Assembly: GCA_910576895.1 (NCBI GenBank)
Contig: CAJTJZ010000012.1
Coordinates: forward strand, 1 to 64,000
Direction of reading: 5' to 3'
DNA from: an uncultured Lachnospiraceae bacterium
GTDB taxonomy: Bacteria; Bacillota; Clostridia; Lachnospirales; Lachnospiraceae
DNA: 64,000 nucleotides
The stretch's first letter is position 1; each line of letters opens with the position of its first letter. Both the position numbers and the translations under genes were made by a program. Of the stretch, positions 17,386-26,580 are shown piece after piece. The notes below the pieces were generated by a model. It was given only the letters and a program-made list of their open reading frames with translations, made no database searches and was not told where the DNA came from.

Positions 17386-17955
17386 ATGAAATTCTTGATT
17401 TATAGGCATTTCAGCAAAGTTGGTGCGTATGGGTGCATCCCCTCAAAAGAAGATGTTGATTTTGTAGCCTGCATGGAAGATATTCTTGATGTTTATGAAC
17501 TTCCATTTGCTATTTCTTGGGATGATAGCAAATTTTCGCTAAAAAATAATTCATTTTATAAAGTTGATATGTATGATGGAACTATAACAGAAGCTAATGG
17601 TATCATAAAGACATTCACTAATAAAATAAAATCTTCACAATATGGCTATGCTAATGCATCTAATGTTGGAGTAACGTGGTATGCAGATTTAATAGGTCAT
17701 TTTGATACTCCTTATAGCCGCATTACCAAATTACATGGATATGGTAGTTTTCAACTTGTACCTAAATCTACAACATATAATGGTAGCACTATATTATATG
17801 GACATTATGTTCATCCAACTATGTCTGCAAATATAAATATTAATGTAGGAGTATATGGTTATTTTGGTATTTCTGGTGGTAGCAATTATGATGAACGTGG
17901 TAATGCAACAACTGTTTCTTGGTTAAATGCTGCAGTATGCAAATTGTCGGATTAA
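17386..17955 (+). pseudogene. Chimera: IS630 transposase fragment joined to a secreted-protein tail
   Basis: A 189-codon frame of two unlike parts. Codons about 12-42 (GCIPSKEDVDFVACMEDILD) match the central region of IS630-family transposases, just before their catalytic Asp region. From about codon 43 the frame reads as the C-terminal domain of a Gly/Tyr/Asn-rich extracellular protein (TWYADLIGHFDTPYSR, YGHYVHPT) that I do not recognise by name. There is no ribosome site at 17386. Most likely a recombination scar where a transposase remnant replaced the front of a secreted protein; a functional fusion is less likely. Confidence 0.6.
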
Positions 17956-18008
17956 GTAAGAAATAGTAGTTTAAAATTTTTATATAGAACATAGTTTACT
18001 ATATAGTC

Positions 18009-18286
18009 TAAGAAGCTGTTTAACATTTTTGAATGCAAGATTTTTATCTATATTCATGAACGAAAAAGTTTTTCATTTTTCACTCGTGAGTTCGTATCGA
18101 CCGTAGCTGTAAAGCAGCCTATTTCCTTATGTGGTCGTGTACATTACTTTATACTAAGCGGTCAGATTTTTTGACCGCTAATATAAATTTAATAAAAATA
18201 GGCCTAATAATCATAATTTCATCAAATTTTGACCTTAATTTTAAGTGAAAATTATAATAATTTTAAAATACTAAACAGCCTCTAAT
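18009..18286. mobile_element. MITE-like element with imperfect terminal inverted repeats
   Basis: The left end near 18010-18029 (AGAAGCTGTTTAACATTTT) and right end near 18266-18284 (AAAATACTAAACAGCCTCT) are inverted and match at about 17 of 21 positions. The roughly 275 bp between hold no ORF but contain repeat copy C. No target duplication is evident. Size and structure suggest a non-autonomous element or solo remnant. Confidence 0.5.
18048..18187 (+). repeat. Palindrome-rich dispersed repeat, copy C (decayed)
   Basis: It follows copy B in order: CACTCGTGAGTTCGTATCGACCG, the TTTCC block, then AGCGGTCA (18157-18164) with TGACCGCT (18172-18179). Two hairpins have lost pairing or internal segments. 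Confidence 0.75.
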
Positions 18287-18359
18287 AAACTCTATTTTAA
18301 TTTATTTATAAAAGTTTATTTTACTTATCTATATACTTATTATATGAGGAGATAGAAAA

Positions 18360-18500
18360 ATGTCAAAAGCAATTATAGCATTTATATTAAGTGCTGGATT
18401 AGGAATATGGATATCTTTTTTTAATCAAGGGATGGGGAACGTTGTTACAATTAGTATTATGGGTGCATTTATTTTATATAGTATTGAAGAAAGAAATTAA
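18360..18500 (+). CDS. Small 46-aa membrane protein
   Basis: ATG at 18360 is preceded by GAGGAGA at 7-8 nt. The product has two hydrophobic stretches (about 4-21 and 28-42) separated by NQGMGN and ends SIEERN, fitting a small two-helix membrane hairpin. I do not recognise a family. It stands alone between a MITE-like element and transposase remnants, and may belong to the disrupted LytTR locus upstream. Confidence 0.6.
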   Translation: MSKAIIAFILSAGLGIWISFFNQGMGNVVTISIMGAFILYSIEERN

Positions 18501-18598
18501 ATTATAGAATTACTATTAATTATACTGGAGAGTTAAAAGTTCTTTGCTATTTTAATTCAAAAAAAGATAACATAAAATTCGGCAGAAAGGAAGACCTA

Positions 18599-18963
18599 AT
18601 GTTTGAATTTGTGAATACTATTTTGTTACGTTTTCGCTCCTGCTTTTCCAGAAAAGCAGCGTTTGATTGGTTTGTTGTCATTGTAGTTGGTTTTTTAGTA
18701 TGATCTGATACATTAGGAGTAACCTCTGTGATGCGAGATCTTGCCTTAGCACCTTTTGTTTATCCGTGCCTAACCCATTTTTTTCGTGCAAAATCTTGGA
18801 ATTGGTACTCTCTTTCTTGCACTTGGGCAGAAATCGTTGCCGACATAGCACCTCTGAAAAGAATTGCTGGTCGTGTTGTTCTCATTGGAGATGGTGTCAA
18901 ACGTGCTTCGGATGGAAAAAAGAAAGAAATCACCATAACGAAAATAATTTCTAGCAAGCAAAT
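18599..18963 (+). pseudogene. Truncated DDE transposase remnant with in-frame stop
   Basis: Starting at ATG 18599, the frame reads as the N-terminal part of a DDE-superfamily transposase (FSRKAAFDWFVVIVVGFLV, SDTLGVTSVMRDLALAP, GRVVLIGDGVKRASDGKK). A TGA at 18701-18703 replaces what should be Arg between VGFLV and SDTLG. The sequence ends soon after the first catalytic Asp (GDGVK), where the next element begins, so at least two thirds of the gene is missing. Not functional. Confidence 0.75.
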
Positions 18964-18977
18964 TTCCTTAGAAACGT

Positions 18978-19784
18978 TTAGTATCTTTTTAAAAGTAACT
19001 GAATAAAAGCAATAGTTACCATTTGGAATGTATTTTGTAAGTTACGTTCACAATTTTTCCAGAGTCTACAATAGTGATCAAGCCAAGCAAAGGTACGTTC
19101 TACCATCCAACGTTTTGGGATGACTTTAAAGGTGTGCAATTCACTATGTTTGACTACTTCTACTTCCATTCCAGAAAGGGATTGGATAGCATCTGCAAAA
19201 GCTGTTCCAGTATAGCCACCGTCTATTAACAGTTTTTTTGCTTGGCTGAGATTATCGGTTACATCACAATAGTATGCTGCCATTTCGATAGCCCCATTCC
19301 AATCGGTGACTTCTGCTGTCGTAAGCATAATAGCATGAGGATGCCCTAAAATATCTACTCCAAGATGTACTTTTATTCCAGACTTTTTTTCCTGCGTCAT
19401 ACCCTTTTTCTTCTGCTGTAGCAGCATTTTGAATACTTTTTGAGTCTACCATTACCATGGTTGTTTTTAGTTCTCGCCCTGTTCTTTTCTCTCGGATTCC
19501 ACTAATTTTCTTAAAACTTCATCTAAAATACTGACTCCGTTTTCATCAGGAGCTGCCCAGATATCGTAATGGTATCTTATGTTCTGCCATTTTGGAAAAT
19601 CATGGGGAATTCTACGCCCGGAACAACCTTCTTTTAGTAAATATAAGATAGCACAAAAAATGTCATACAAGTCATAGGTTCTTGGATGAGTTGTTTTTCT
19701 TGCACTCAATAAGTCCATACGAATTTGTTCAAATTGTTCTCTGGTGATGTCACTTGGATATTGTTTTCTTATAAAAACTCACAT
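18978..19784 (-). pseudogene. Decayed IS5-family (IS427-like) transposase
   Basis: Read on the minus strand, three frames in succession give one transposase: YPSDITREQFEQIR...DLYDIFCAILYLLKEGC, then DSKSIQNAATAEEKGYDAGKK, then SGIKVHLGVDILG...PKRWMVERTFAWLDHYCRLWKN, which holds the catalytic DDE residues. IS427-type elements normally use one frameshift between two ORFs. Here there is also a 2-nt loss after GYDAGKK and a TGA right after the first ATG (19782-19784), so it is broken. Confidence 0.8.
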
Positions 19785-20077
19785 TCCTTTCGCTTCGCTC
19801 AGGCACAAATCAGTAATGAAAAAACAAGTTTTGAATGCCTGAACGATTATTTTTTCTTATAATCTCCTTATGCAGATACACTACAGAGCACGGAGGAGGA
19901 AGTAGAATCGATTTCTCCTTTTTGGGAATAAAGTCCGCATAAAAACAAGTCGCCGGCTGCTTTTTCAAGCACACACAAATAAGTAGGTTATGAACCCACA
20001 ACCTAATCATTGTCAAAGCAATTCCTTAGGTCTTTCTTTGCTGGGCAGCCAGTCAATGTCTGCATTTTTTTCAGGAG
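19785..20077. other. Non-coding stretch upstream of the IS110 remnant
   Basis: Nearly 300 bp with no credible gene on either strand and visibly higher G+C than its surroundings. Its right part precedes an IS110-type recombinase start, the position where IS110 elements encode their bridge RNA. Whether such an RNA survives here cannot be judged by eye. Confidence 0.4.
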
Positions 20078-20460
20078 GTGTGTATTATGTTATCTATCAA
20101 ACATTTTGTCTGCTGTGGCATGGATGTCCATAAAAAATTTGTAGTCGCTACGATTGCTACAACAGACTACCGTGTGCTAATACAGCCATTAAGGATAAAA
20201 AGAATCCTTATTTCAAATACAAATATGACCATATCAAAAAACGCCGTGGACACAAACGGGCGATTGTCGCCATTGCATGTATGATGTTGACCTGCCTATA
20301 TCATATGTTTTCAAAACAAGAAGCATTTCATCCCACGGATACGGATTATTCTGCTATTCCTGAAGAAATGTATGAAAAATTTCAGGAACAGTATGATAAA
20401 AATGCTATTAAACGATTAGAAAAGAGAGGCTTTGTTATTATCCCTCCTGCAACAGCCTGA
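20078..20460 (+). pseudogene. Internally deleted IS110-family recombinase
   Basis: AGGAGGTG precedes an N-terminal fragment (CCGMDVHKKFVVATIATTD, with the first Asp of the DEDD catalytic set) that ends after about 35 codons. The sequence then jumps, in another frame from about 20180, to the C-terminal part of the same family (KDKKNPYFKYKYDHIKKRRGHKRAI, then IACMMLTCLYHMF). The middle 250-300 codons are gone, including the catalytic serine region. The element cannot encode an active recombinase. Confidence 0.8.
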
Positions 20461-20686
20461 TACTTTTGCTTCTATAAATTTCTTTTTATATACTTTGTAT
20501 CGAAGTTTTTAGAAAAAATTTTAAAATATTAATGTAAAATTGAAGTAATAAAAAGTTCTTTCCATTATTATAATTTTGTGTTACAATGAAATTAGTACAT
20601 AAGAGTTCTATTCTTTGGCTACTAGTTATTTAATAAATTACTTTGCTAATTATAGAAACTTAATAATTTGCATGAACGGAGTAAGT

Positions 20687-21078
20687 ATGAAAAAATCAAA
20701 TAGGGAAAAGGATAAATAAGATATGAGTATAGAATCCAGAGATGTTTCCTTTAAGGATCAACAAGTTGACGGTACTACTTATGATTTGAACTTTTAGATT
20801 TAAAACCAGTAGATAATACTATCAATACACAATATAAAGACACATTATTTAAAACAATGTATCGTGGTATTGATATGAATGAAGATACAAATGCAAAAAA
20901 TTTAGGAATTAAAATAGATTCTTTATTGGGATATGATGTTTATATTGATTTTCGAAAGTATTTAAAAAAATTAGATCAAAAGATAAAAGGAAATGTTTTA
21001 GATAAAATTTTAAAAGACTTTAGAAGATTTTCAGAAGAAGATCCAACGAATGTAATTTTACGTGGGATTTGTGTGTAG
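20687..21078 (+). pseudogene. Fragmented hypothetical gene (possible Rpn/PD-(D/E)XK relative)
   Basis: Three short frames in line: MKKSNREKDK (20687), a 24-codon frame from 20723 ending DGTTYDLNF, and from about 20780 a frame with LLDLKPVDNTINTQYKDTLF that runs into the 73-codon ORF at 20857 (MYRGIDMNEDTNAKNLG...). The YKDTLFKTMYR segment resembles the N-terminus of Rpn-type nuclease-like proteins, while the tail does not. Probably a decayed or chimeric gene. Bases 20461-20686 hold nothing recognisable. Confidence 0.4.
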
Positions 21079-21126
21079 AGATAGATGTTAAAAATTATAA
21101 TAATAAAACATGAAAGGAGACGTTGT

Positions 21127-21336
21127 ATGAGTAAATCTAAAATATTTTTAACAATTGGTTGGACAATGATATTTTTAGCAATATTATTTATTTTTTATGC
21201 AATGCATCATCCTGAATGTTCTTTTGTATGGTCAAAAAAGGTAACAGATATGCTATATACTTTTTATGTAATTGTAATTATAGTAATGTTTGTATTATCT
21301 GATGCAACAAAGGAAAAAAAAGAAAGGAATAACTAA
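21127..21336 (+). CDS. Small two-TM membrane protein
   Basis: A 69-aa product, MSKSKIFLTIGWTMIFLAIL at the start, with TM helices at about 6-24 and 40-58 and a charged tail KEKKERNN. The start at 21127 has AAAGGAGA 8 nt upstream; an in-frame ATG at 21085 has none. Its stop overlaps the next ATG (TAATG), so it is coupled to the lipoprotein gene. A decayed copy of its central part lies at 25110-25170. Function unknown. Confidence 0.7.
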   Translation: MSKSKIFLTIGWTMIFLAILFIFYAMHHPECSFVWSKKVTDMLYTFYVIVIIVMFVLSDATKEKKERNN

Positions 21337-23498
21337 TGAAAAAACAAATATATTTTTTCTCTCTGATTCTTTTTTGTCTTCTTTTTTGTTTATTTGCTTG
21401 TCAAAGTAAAAAAGAAACGATCTTAGAAAAAAAGTCTAATTCTAAAAATTATAATGCAATATGTTATGATATTGATAACAATTTTAACGATATATGGCAT
21501 ATGCACTATTTTTTTGACAATCTTTATATTGCTGCAAATAAAACGTCTGGAGAATCGGTTATCTGTAAATATAATAAACAAGGAACGTTTTTAGAAGAAA
21601 TTATACTGGAATTAAAAGAATCGGTTTCTATTTTAGATTTTCATATTTCAAAAGAAGGCGATATTGTTTGTCTTATTACAACCCATCCAAGGAAAAGTTC
21701 AGAGAGCTCAGAATTTTCTTTGATAGAATCGATTCATTTTAATAAGAAAGGAGAAAAAATTTCTGGTATAAAACTAAAGTTTCCATATGAAAGGAACAGT
21801 GAATTTCAAGATCGTGGATTACTTATGAAAGATTCTAGCATTGCTATTTTAGCAGATCAAAAGATATTTCTTTTTGATAAAGATGGAAATTTATCGAATC
21901 AAGAAAATATGAATGGAGAAGCTCTTTGCTTGGATTCTCATAGAAATCTTTCGATTCTTTCCTCTGAGTATGTATTAAAACAAGTATCTGCTTCCTCTAA
22001 AGAAATAAGTAAGGAGTATAAAACATCCTTGCCAATAGGAGAAACTTATTGGATAAAAACAGCGGATAAAGACAGTAACTATGATCTTATAGCAGCGAGT
22101 ACAGAAGGCATCTATGGTTATTCCTATAAAACAAAAAAAACAACCCCATTATTTCAATGGATTGAGTTAAATATTGTGATCAAGAATGGAAGTTTTTTAG
22201 ATTTTAGTTGTTTAGAGAAGGATAGTTTTGCTGTTCTTGCTTATAAACAAGGAGGGGGCATTCAGCTTTTTATTGTAGAACCCCAAGAAGAAAATACAAA
22301 TCACAAGGAAAAAAAAGAATTGGTTTTGTATAATTTTGAGAATAATGATGATAGTATAAAATATAGTATTATAGCATGGAATCAACAAAGCGAGGATTAT
22401 GAGATTTCCATAAAAAATTGTTTTTCTCCTACACAATTATCTTTGGATATTGTATCAGGAAATGGACCAGATATTGTTTATCTTCCCAGCGTTTCTAGGT
22501 CTTGGGATAGTTATATAAAAAAAGGTTATTTTATCGATTATGATACCTTAATGAAACAGATGCCAAAGGGTCTGCAAAAAGAGGATCTTTTAGAGAATCT
22601 AAGAGTTATTTATGAAGAGACCTATGGTAGTTTATATTTTTTGCCTGTTTCTTTTACTGTGGAAATATTAGCAGGTAGTAAGAAAAATTTTCCAGAGGAA
22701 AAACAATGGACATTAAAAGAATTGAATATCTTGATGAAAAACAATACATCTATAAAATTTATAGATGATATTTTGGGTGGCTTTTTGATGGAAAAACAAC
22801 CTTTATTCAAGGCACTATTTTTTCATGCTCTTTCTGATTTTTATGATACTACCTATGGACTAAACATAGAGAACTTGAAAGAACTTTTAGATTTTATTAT
22901 GCGATGGATATCCGAAGAAAAGAAAACAGCAAATGAAAGTTTGCTATATTCTGATGTTGCTTTCCCTAACTCGACTCATAGTGTATTAAAAAATATAGAA
23001 ACTATCTATGGAAAAAATAATTATCGATTGCTTGGATATCCATGTGAAACAGGAACAGGAATTTCTATTGTAGAAAATGGAGTCTTTGCTATTGTAGCAA
23101 ATGAAAATAGTTCGACTTCATGGAATTTTGTACAATCCTTTTATAGTTATGAAGCACAAAATTATAGAAACGCAACAGATGAGGAACATCCATATTCTAT
23201 TTCTCATGGATTTCCTGTAAGAAAAGATGCTTTTGATGAACAATTTAAACGCCTAAAAGGTTCAGAACATTATCAAGGTTTGTCAAAAAGAAATTCTGCT
23301 ACAAAAAAAGAAATTAATATGTTAAAATCTTATATAGAACATGCGGATAGAATTAATCGATATGGTTTAGATAATAGTTTATGGGATATATTATTCGATG
23401 AAATTACTGCTTACTTTGATGGTGAGAAAGATCAAGAGAGTATATTACATATATTAGAAAATAGAATTAATTTATATAATAAGGAGCGAAATGAATAA
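21336..23498 (+). CDS. Large lipoprotein with extracellular solute-binding-like domain
   Basis: A 720-aa lipoprotein: lipobox LFAC with Cys22 after a hydrophobic core. Residues about 40-310 are beta-rich repeats resembling a propeller. From about 330 onward it resembles family-1 extracellular solute-binding proteins (SGNGPDIVYLPS, YGSLYFLPVSFTVEILAGSK, ENGVFAIVANENSS). No sugar ABC permease is adjacent, so it may be a sensor or a surface binding protein, not a transport subunit. Coupled to the small membrane protein and followed 91 nt later by another exported protein. Confidence 0.75.
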   Translation: MKKQIYFFSLILFCLLFCLFACQSKKETILEKKSNSKNYNAICYDIDNNFNDIWHMHYFFDNLYIAANKTSGESVICKYNKQGTFLEEIILELKESVSILDFHISKEGDIVCLITTHPRKSSESSEFSLIESIHFNKKGEKISGIKLKFPYERNSEFQDRGLLMKDSSIAILADQKIFLFDKDGNLSNQENMNGEALCLDSHRNLSILSSEYVLKQVSASSKEISKEYKTSLPIGETYWIKTADKDSNYDLIAASTEGIYGYSYKTKKTTPLFQWIELNIVIKNGSFLDFSCLEKDSFAVLAYKQGGGIQLFIVEPQEENTNHKEKKELVLYNFENNDDSIKYSIIAWNQQSEDYEISIKNCFSPTQLSLDIVSGNGPDIVYLPSVSRSWDSYIKKGYFIDYDTLMKQMPKGLQKEDLLENLRVIYEETYGSLYFLPVSFTVEILAGSKKNFPEEKQWTLKELNILMKNNTSIKFIDDILGGFLMEKQPLFKALFFHALSDFYDTTYGLNIENLKELLDFIMRWISEEKKTANESLLYSDVAFPNSTHSVLKNIETIYGKNNYRLLGYPCETGTGISIVENGVFAIVANENSSTSWNFVQSFYSYEAQNYRNATDEEHPYSISHGFPVRKDAFDEQFKRLKGSEHYQGLSKRNSATKKEINMLKSYIEHADRINRYGLDNSLWDILFDEITAYFDGEKDQESILHILENRINLYNKERNE

Positions 23499-23589
23499 AC
23501 TACCTGTGCTAATGTACAAAACATGGATAAGATAGAAGAAAATGTTTTATATAAATTATAAAAAATTTTAAATAAAAGGAGAGTGTTTT

Positions 23590-25101
23590 ATGAGAAAGAG
23601 TTTATGGAAAGTAGTAGCATTTTTAGGAATGGCAGCTATGCTAAATAGTGGTTTGAAGCTACCTGCTATCATTTCTACTGTACAAGCAAAAGATATTCAA
23701 ACAGAGAGTTTGCAATCTTATGAAAGTATAGGAAATATAACAATAGAAAAACAGAATCAAACTTTTTTACAGCAAGCGGAAAATAAAGGACTTGTACTTT
23801 GGAATTGGAAACAAAATAAGCAACAATCTTATTTGATAGGGACTAGAAATTATTGGAATCAAAAAGGAAAGTTAGAAAAAACGAAAGTTAAAATTAAACT
23901 TTCAAAGAAAACACAAAAACTTCAATATGTTCTTTCTTTTATGAAAGAAAATGAGCAAGGCGATCTTTATCTTTTCTTAAAAAAAAAGAATCAACACAAA
24001 GCAATGTATATAACAGCACAAGCAGATGGAACGATAAAACAAAGTGGAATGCTTGATTTAACTGTATTAGCAAAGAAAACACGATATACATTAGATGATA
24101 TGAAAATTGTAAATAAGAATCAAATGGCAATTTTATGTTCCGTTGTAAATAATGAGGAAGAAGAAACAAAAAAGAAAATTCTTTTTGTAAATACAAAAAA
24201 TGGAACTGTTTCTAAGGAAAAAACAAAGATAGAATGGAATGAAAATAAAAGTAGATTTTTAGATAGTTCTTTTCTATGGGAGAAGAACTTTATATATTCT
24301 GTACAAGATTCTAAAGTATTAATTCTTGACTTAGAACAACAGAATAAAAGAATAATAAAAATTCCAGAAGAATTTCATAATTTTTCTATTTGCATGACAG
24401 AAAATACCGTTTTTCTTTTTGATTTGGAAAAAGGTATTTATTATTATGATATAGAAAGTTCAAATCAATGGGAACAAATGGATGCTGCTGTTCCAAAGAT
24501 TACAGGAAATTATAAAGTAGCTGCAATTACAGTAGCTAAAGAGAAAGATAGTATATATCTCCTTTTATTAAAAGAAGCTTCGGAAAGCGAAGAAGTGACA
24601 CAGACACAATCTTATCAGCTTTTAAAATATCAGCTTGGCTCAACAGAAAAGGTAGTGCAAACCATAGCAGGAGATTATAAAGTATATAGTTCTGCACAGG
24701 AGCTTGTTACAGATGCAGATTGGATTTTTACAGGAACTGTAAAAAATATTACTTATGAAAATGTAGATATTGGAACAACAAAGGCAGAAGAAACGGCTAC
24801 TTTACTACCCTATACTATTTTTGAAATTGAGGTGTCAAAAGTTTATAAAGGAGATATAAAAGAACAGACTGTTTTTATAAAACGGTTAGGAGGAATTTCC
24901 AATTCTATATTATATGAAGTGGAAGGAGCTTCTAAAATAGAGTATGGAAATAATTATTTATTTGCTGCAAAAACTTATGAAACTTCTTATCCTTCTTTTT
25001 TAAATATGAATCAAGGTAGCTTTAATTTGGATACAGAAACAGAAGATACACAGCATATGGGAATTACATATTCTGAAATTTTGAAAGTAGTTGATAATTA
25101 A
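23590..25101 (+). CDS. Secreted protein of unknown function
   Basis: A 503-aa exported protein with signal peptide (core AFLGMAAMLNSG, cleavage probably after VQA near residue 34). Residues 50-350 are beta-rich, Lys/Gln-rich and propeller-like, echoing the N-terminal part of the preceding lipoprotein. Residues about 370-500 form a separate domain (ELVTDADWIFTGTVKNIT, FEIEVSKVYKGDIKEQTVFI) seen in several Firmicute surface proteins without assigned function. AAAAGGAGAG precedes the ATG. No anchor is seen. Probably part of one surface cluster with the two genes before it. Confidence 0.75.
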   Translation: MRKSLWKVVAFLGMAAMLNSGLKLPAIISTVQAKDIQTESLQSYESIGNITIEKQNQTFLQQAENKGLVLWNWKQNKQQSYLIGTRNYWNQKGKLEKTKVKIKLSKKTQKLQYVLSFMKENEQGDLYLFLKKKNQHKAMYITAQADGTIKQSGMLDLTVLAKKTRYTLDDMKIVNKNQMAILCSVVNNEEEETKKKILFVNTKNGTVSKEKTKIEWNENKSRFLDSSFLWEKNFIYSVQDSKVLILDLEQQNKRIIKIPEEFHNFSICMTENTVFLFDLEKGIYYYDIESSNQWEQMDAAVPKITGNYKVAAITVAKEKDSIYLLLLKEASESEEVTQTQSYQLLKYQLGSTEKVVQTIAGDYKVYSSAQELVTDADWIFTGTVKNITYENVDIGTTKAEETATLLPYTIFEIEVSKVYKGDIKEQTVFIKRLGGISNSILYEVEGASKIEYGNNYLFAAKTYETSYPSFLNMNQGSFNLDTETEDTQHMGITYSEILKVVDN

Positions 25102-25109
25102 TCTATAAT

Positions 25110-25170
25110 CCTATATATTGATTGGATAATGATATTCTTAGCAATAATATTTATTAATTTGATATGTTAA
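25110..25170 (+). pseudogene. Decayed duplicate fragment of the small membrane protein gene
   Basis: Bases about 25118-25160 (ATTGATTGGATAATGATATT then CTTAGCAATAATATTTATTAA) closely match 21159-21200 inside the 69-aa membrane protein gene, with substitutions that create stops. It has no start or ribosome site. Confidence 0.6.
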
Positions 25171-25174
25171 ATGT

Positions 25175-25213
25175 AAAAAAAGCAATCGTTTATAAAAAGT
25201 GATTGCTTTTTTT
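25175..25213 (+). terminator. Terminator before the first GntR operon
   Basis: AAAAAAAGCAATC pairs with GATTGCTTTTTTT around a short A+T-rich loop. Confidence 0.85.
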
Positions 25214-25240
25214 CTGTAATAAAAAAATTTCAAAAAACTG

Positions 25241-25309
25241 TTGACATTTGAAATTAAAAGTGTTATTGTATTAATAAAGTAATACAGTAACACAATAATA
25301 CAGTAATAC
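25241..25309 (+). promoter_or_regulatory. Promoter and operator of GntR-ABC operon 1
   Basis: TTGACA (25241-25246), 17 bp, TATTGT (25264-25269). Overlapping the -10 is an inverted repeat, TGTTATTGTATTA (25261-25273) and TAATACAGTAACA (25280-25292), with one mismatch and a 6-bp gap. A further TAATACAGTAATAC copy lies at 25296-25309. This is the expected target of the YtrA-type repressor encoded next. Confidence 0.75.
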
Positions 25310-25421
25310 AAACAATCATTGCAAAGTTGTTATTACTATAAGATAAGTAGTATTTATAACTATTTATATGTTATGAATTATTATTTATTATGCATAGGAA
25401 ATTTAGAAAGGGAGGAATGAC

Positions 25422-25790
25422 ATGTTATGGAATTTTAAAACAGATCGCCCAATTTATACACAGCTTTTAGAGCAGATCCAGATGAGAATTATTTCTGGGG
25501 TTTATCCGCCGGGATCACAGCTTTTAAGTGTAAGGGAGCTTGCAGCAGAGGCAGCAGTAAATCCAAATACAATGCAAAGAGCATTAGCAGAATTAGAGCG
25601 AATGGAATTAGTGTATACAAAAAGAACAGCAGGGAGGTTTATTACAGGGGATATGGAAAAAATTGAAGAATGTAAAAATAGTTTAGTGATAGCACAAGTA
25701 GAGGAGTTTTGTGAAAGAATGAAACAGTTTGGATTGACAGAGGAGGAAGTAGAGTTGCTTTTAAAAAAGCAGTTTGAAGTAAAAAAATAG
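25422..25790 (+). CDS. GntR-family repressor, YtrA subfamily
   Basis: A 122-aa regulator. Winged helix at 10-75 (PIYTQLLEQIQMRIISGVYP, then SVRELAAEAAVNPNTMQRAL, then KRTAGRFI) followed by only a short helical tail, the hallmark of YtrA-type members that repress their own ABC transporter operons. GGGAGG precedes the ATG. The operator upstream and the ABC genes downstream complete a YtrA-like operon. The inducer is unknown; cell-wall antibiotics induce relatives. Confidence 0.9.
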   Translation: MLWNFKTDRPIYTQLLEQIQMRIISGVYPPGSQLLSVRELAAEAAVNPNTMQRALAELERMELVYTKRTAGRFITGDMEKIEECKNSLVIAQVEEFCERMKQFGLTEEEVELLLKKQFEVKK

Positions 25791-25839
25791 AAAAAATAGA
25801 TTAGCTTTATAGCATTTTAATGCTAGAAAAGGAGGAGTT

Positions 25840-26580
25840 ATGGATACGATTGCAGATAATGATAAGAGAGTAGTTCCAACAACAGAAAATATTTTAGAAT
25901 GTGTAGGACTTAGTAAATATTTTGGTGCAAAACATGCATTAGAAGATATTACACTGAAATTGCCAAGAGGAAAAATTATTGGATTACTTGGACCAAATGG
26001 AAGTGGGAAATCAACATTTATAAAATTAATTGAGGGACTTTTAACTCCAACAAAGGGAAATCTTTTGATTGCTGGAAATCCTGTAGGTGTGGAAACAAAG
26101 AAAATTGTGGCATATCTGCCAGAACGTACTTATTTGAATAATTGGATGAATGTAGAGCAAATGGTAGATTTCTTTGCAGATTTTTATGAGAATTTTAGTA
26201 AAGAAAAGGCATATCATATGTTACAAAGGTTGCAAATTAATCCAAGTGATCGTTTAAAAACAATGTCAAAGGGAACAAAAGAAAAAGTACAATTAATTCT
26301 TGTTATGAGTCGAGAAGCAGATTTATATTTATTAGATGAACCGATTGGCGGTGTTGATCCAGCGGCAAGAGATTATATTTTAAATACGATTATTACAAAT
26401 TATAATCCAAAAGGTACGATTTTAATTTCTACGCATTTAATTACAGATATTGAGCAAGTATTAGATGAAGCTGTTATGATACAGCAGGGAAAGCTTATGA
26501 TTCATAAAAGTGTGGATGAAATACGTGCAGAGGAAGGAAAATCAGTGGATGCGTTATTTAGGGAGGTGTTCAGATGTTAG
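25840..26580 (+). CDS. ABC transporter ATP-binding protein (YtrB/BcrA-like)
   Basis: A 246-aa ATPase subunit. Walker A GPNGSGKSTF near residue 50, a signature of divergent form TMSKGTKEKVQL near 145, Walker B YLLDEPIGGVDP near 165, and the switch His in LISTHL. It overlaps the permease gene by 7 bp and has AAAGGAGGA upstream. Together they form an ABC-2-type exporter controlled by the GntR repressor upstream. Substrate not determinable. Confidence 0.9.
   Translation: MDTIADNDKRVVPTTENILECVGLSKYFGAKHALEDITLKLPRGKIIGLLGPNGSGKSTFIKLIEGLLTPTKGNLLIAGNPVGVETKKIVAYLPERTYLNNWMNVEQMVDFFADFYENFSKEKAYHMLQRLQINPSDRLKTMSKGTKEKVQLILVMSREADLYLLDEPIGGVDPAARDYILNTIITNYNPKGTILISTHLITDIEQVLDEAVMIQQGKLMIHKSVDEIRAEEGKSVDALFREVFRC

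Noticed and set aside
18978..19718. Intact IS5 element using only its normal programmed frameshift
   Set aside because: A further 2-nt loss after GYDAGKK and a stop right after the first ATG mean more than one break.
19810..20016. 68-codon minus-strand ORF before the IS110 remnant
   Set aside because: No ribosome site and no family resemblance; it lies in what looks like the non-coding end of an IS110 element.
25261..25309. Repeated TAATACAGTAA units as a possible CRISPR-like array
   Set aside because: Only two or three 11-14 bp units, no spacers of equal length, located exactly over a promoter ahead of a GntR repressor; an operator explains them better.
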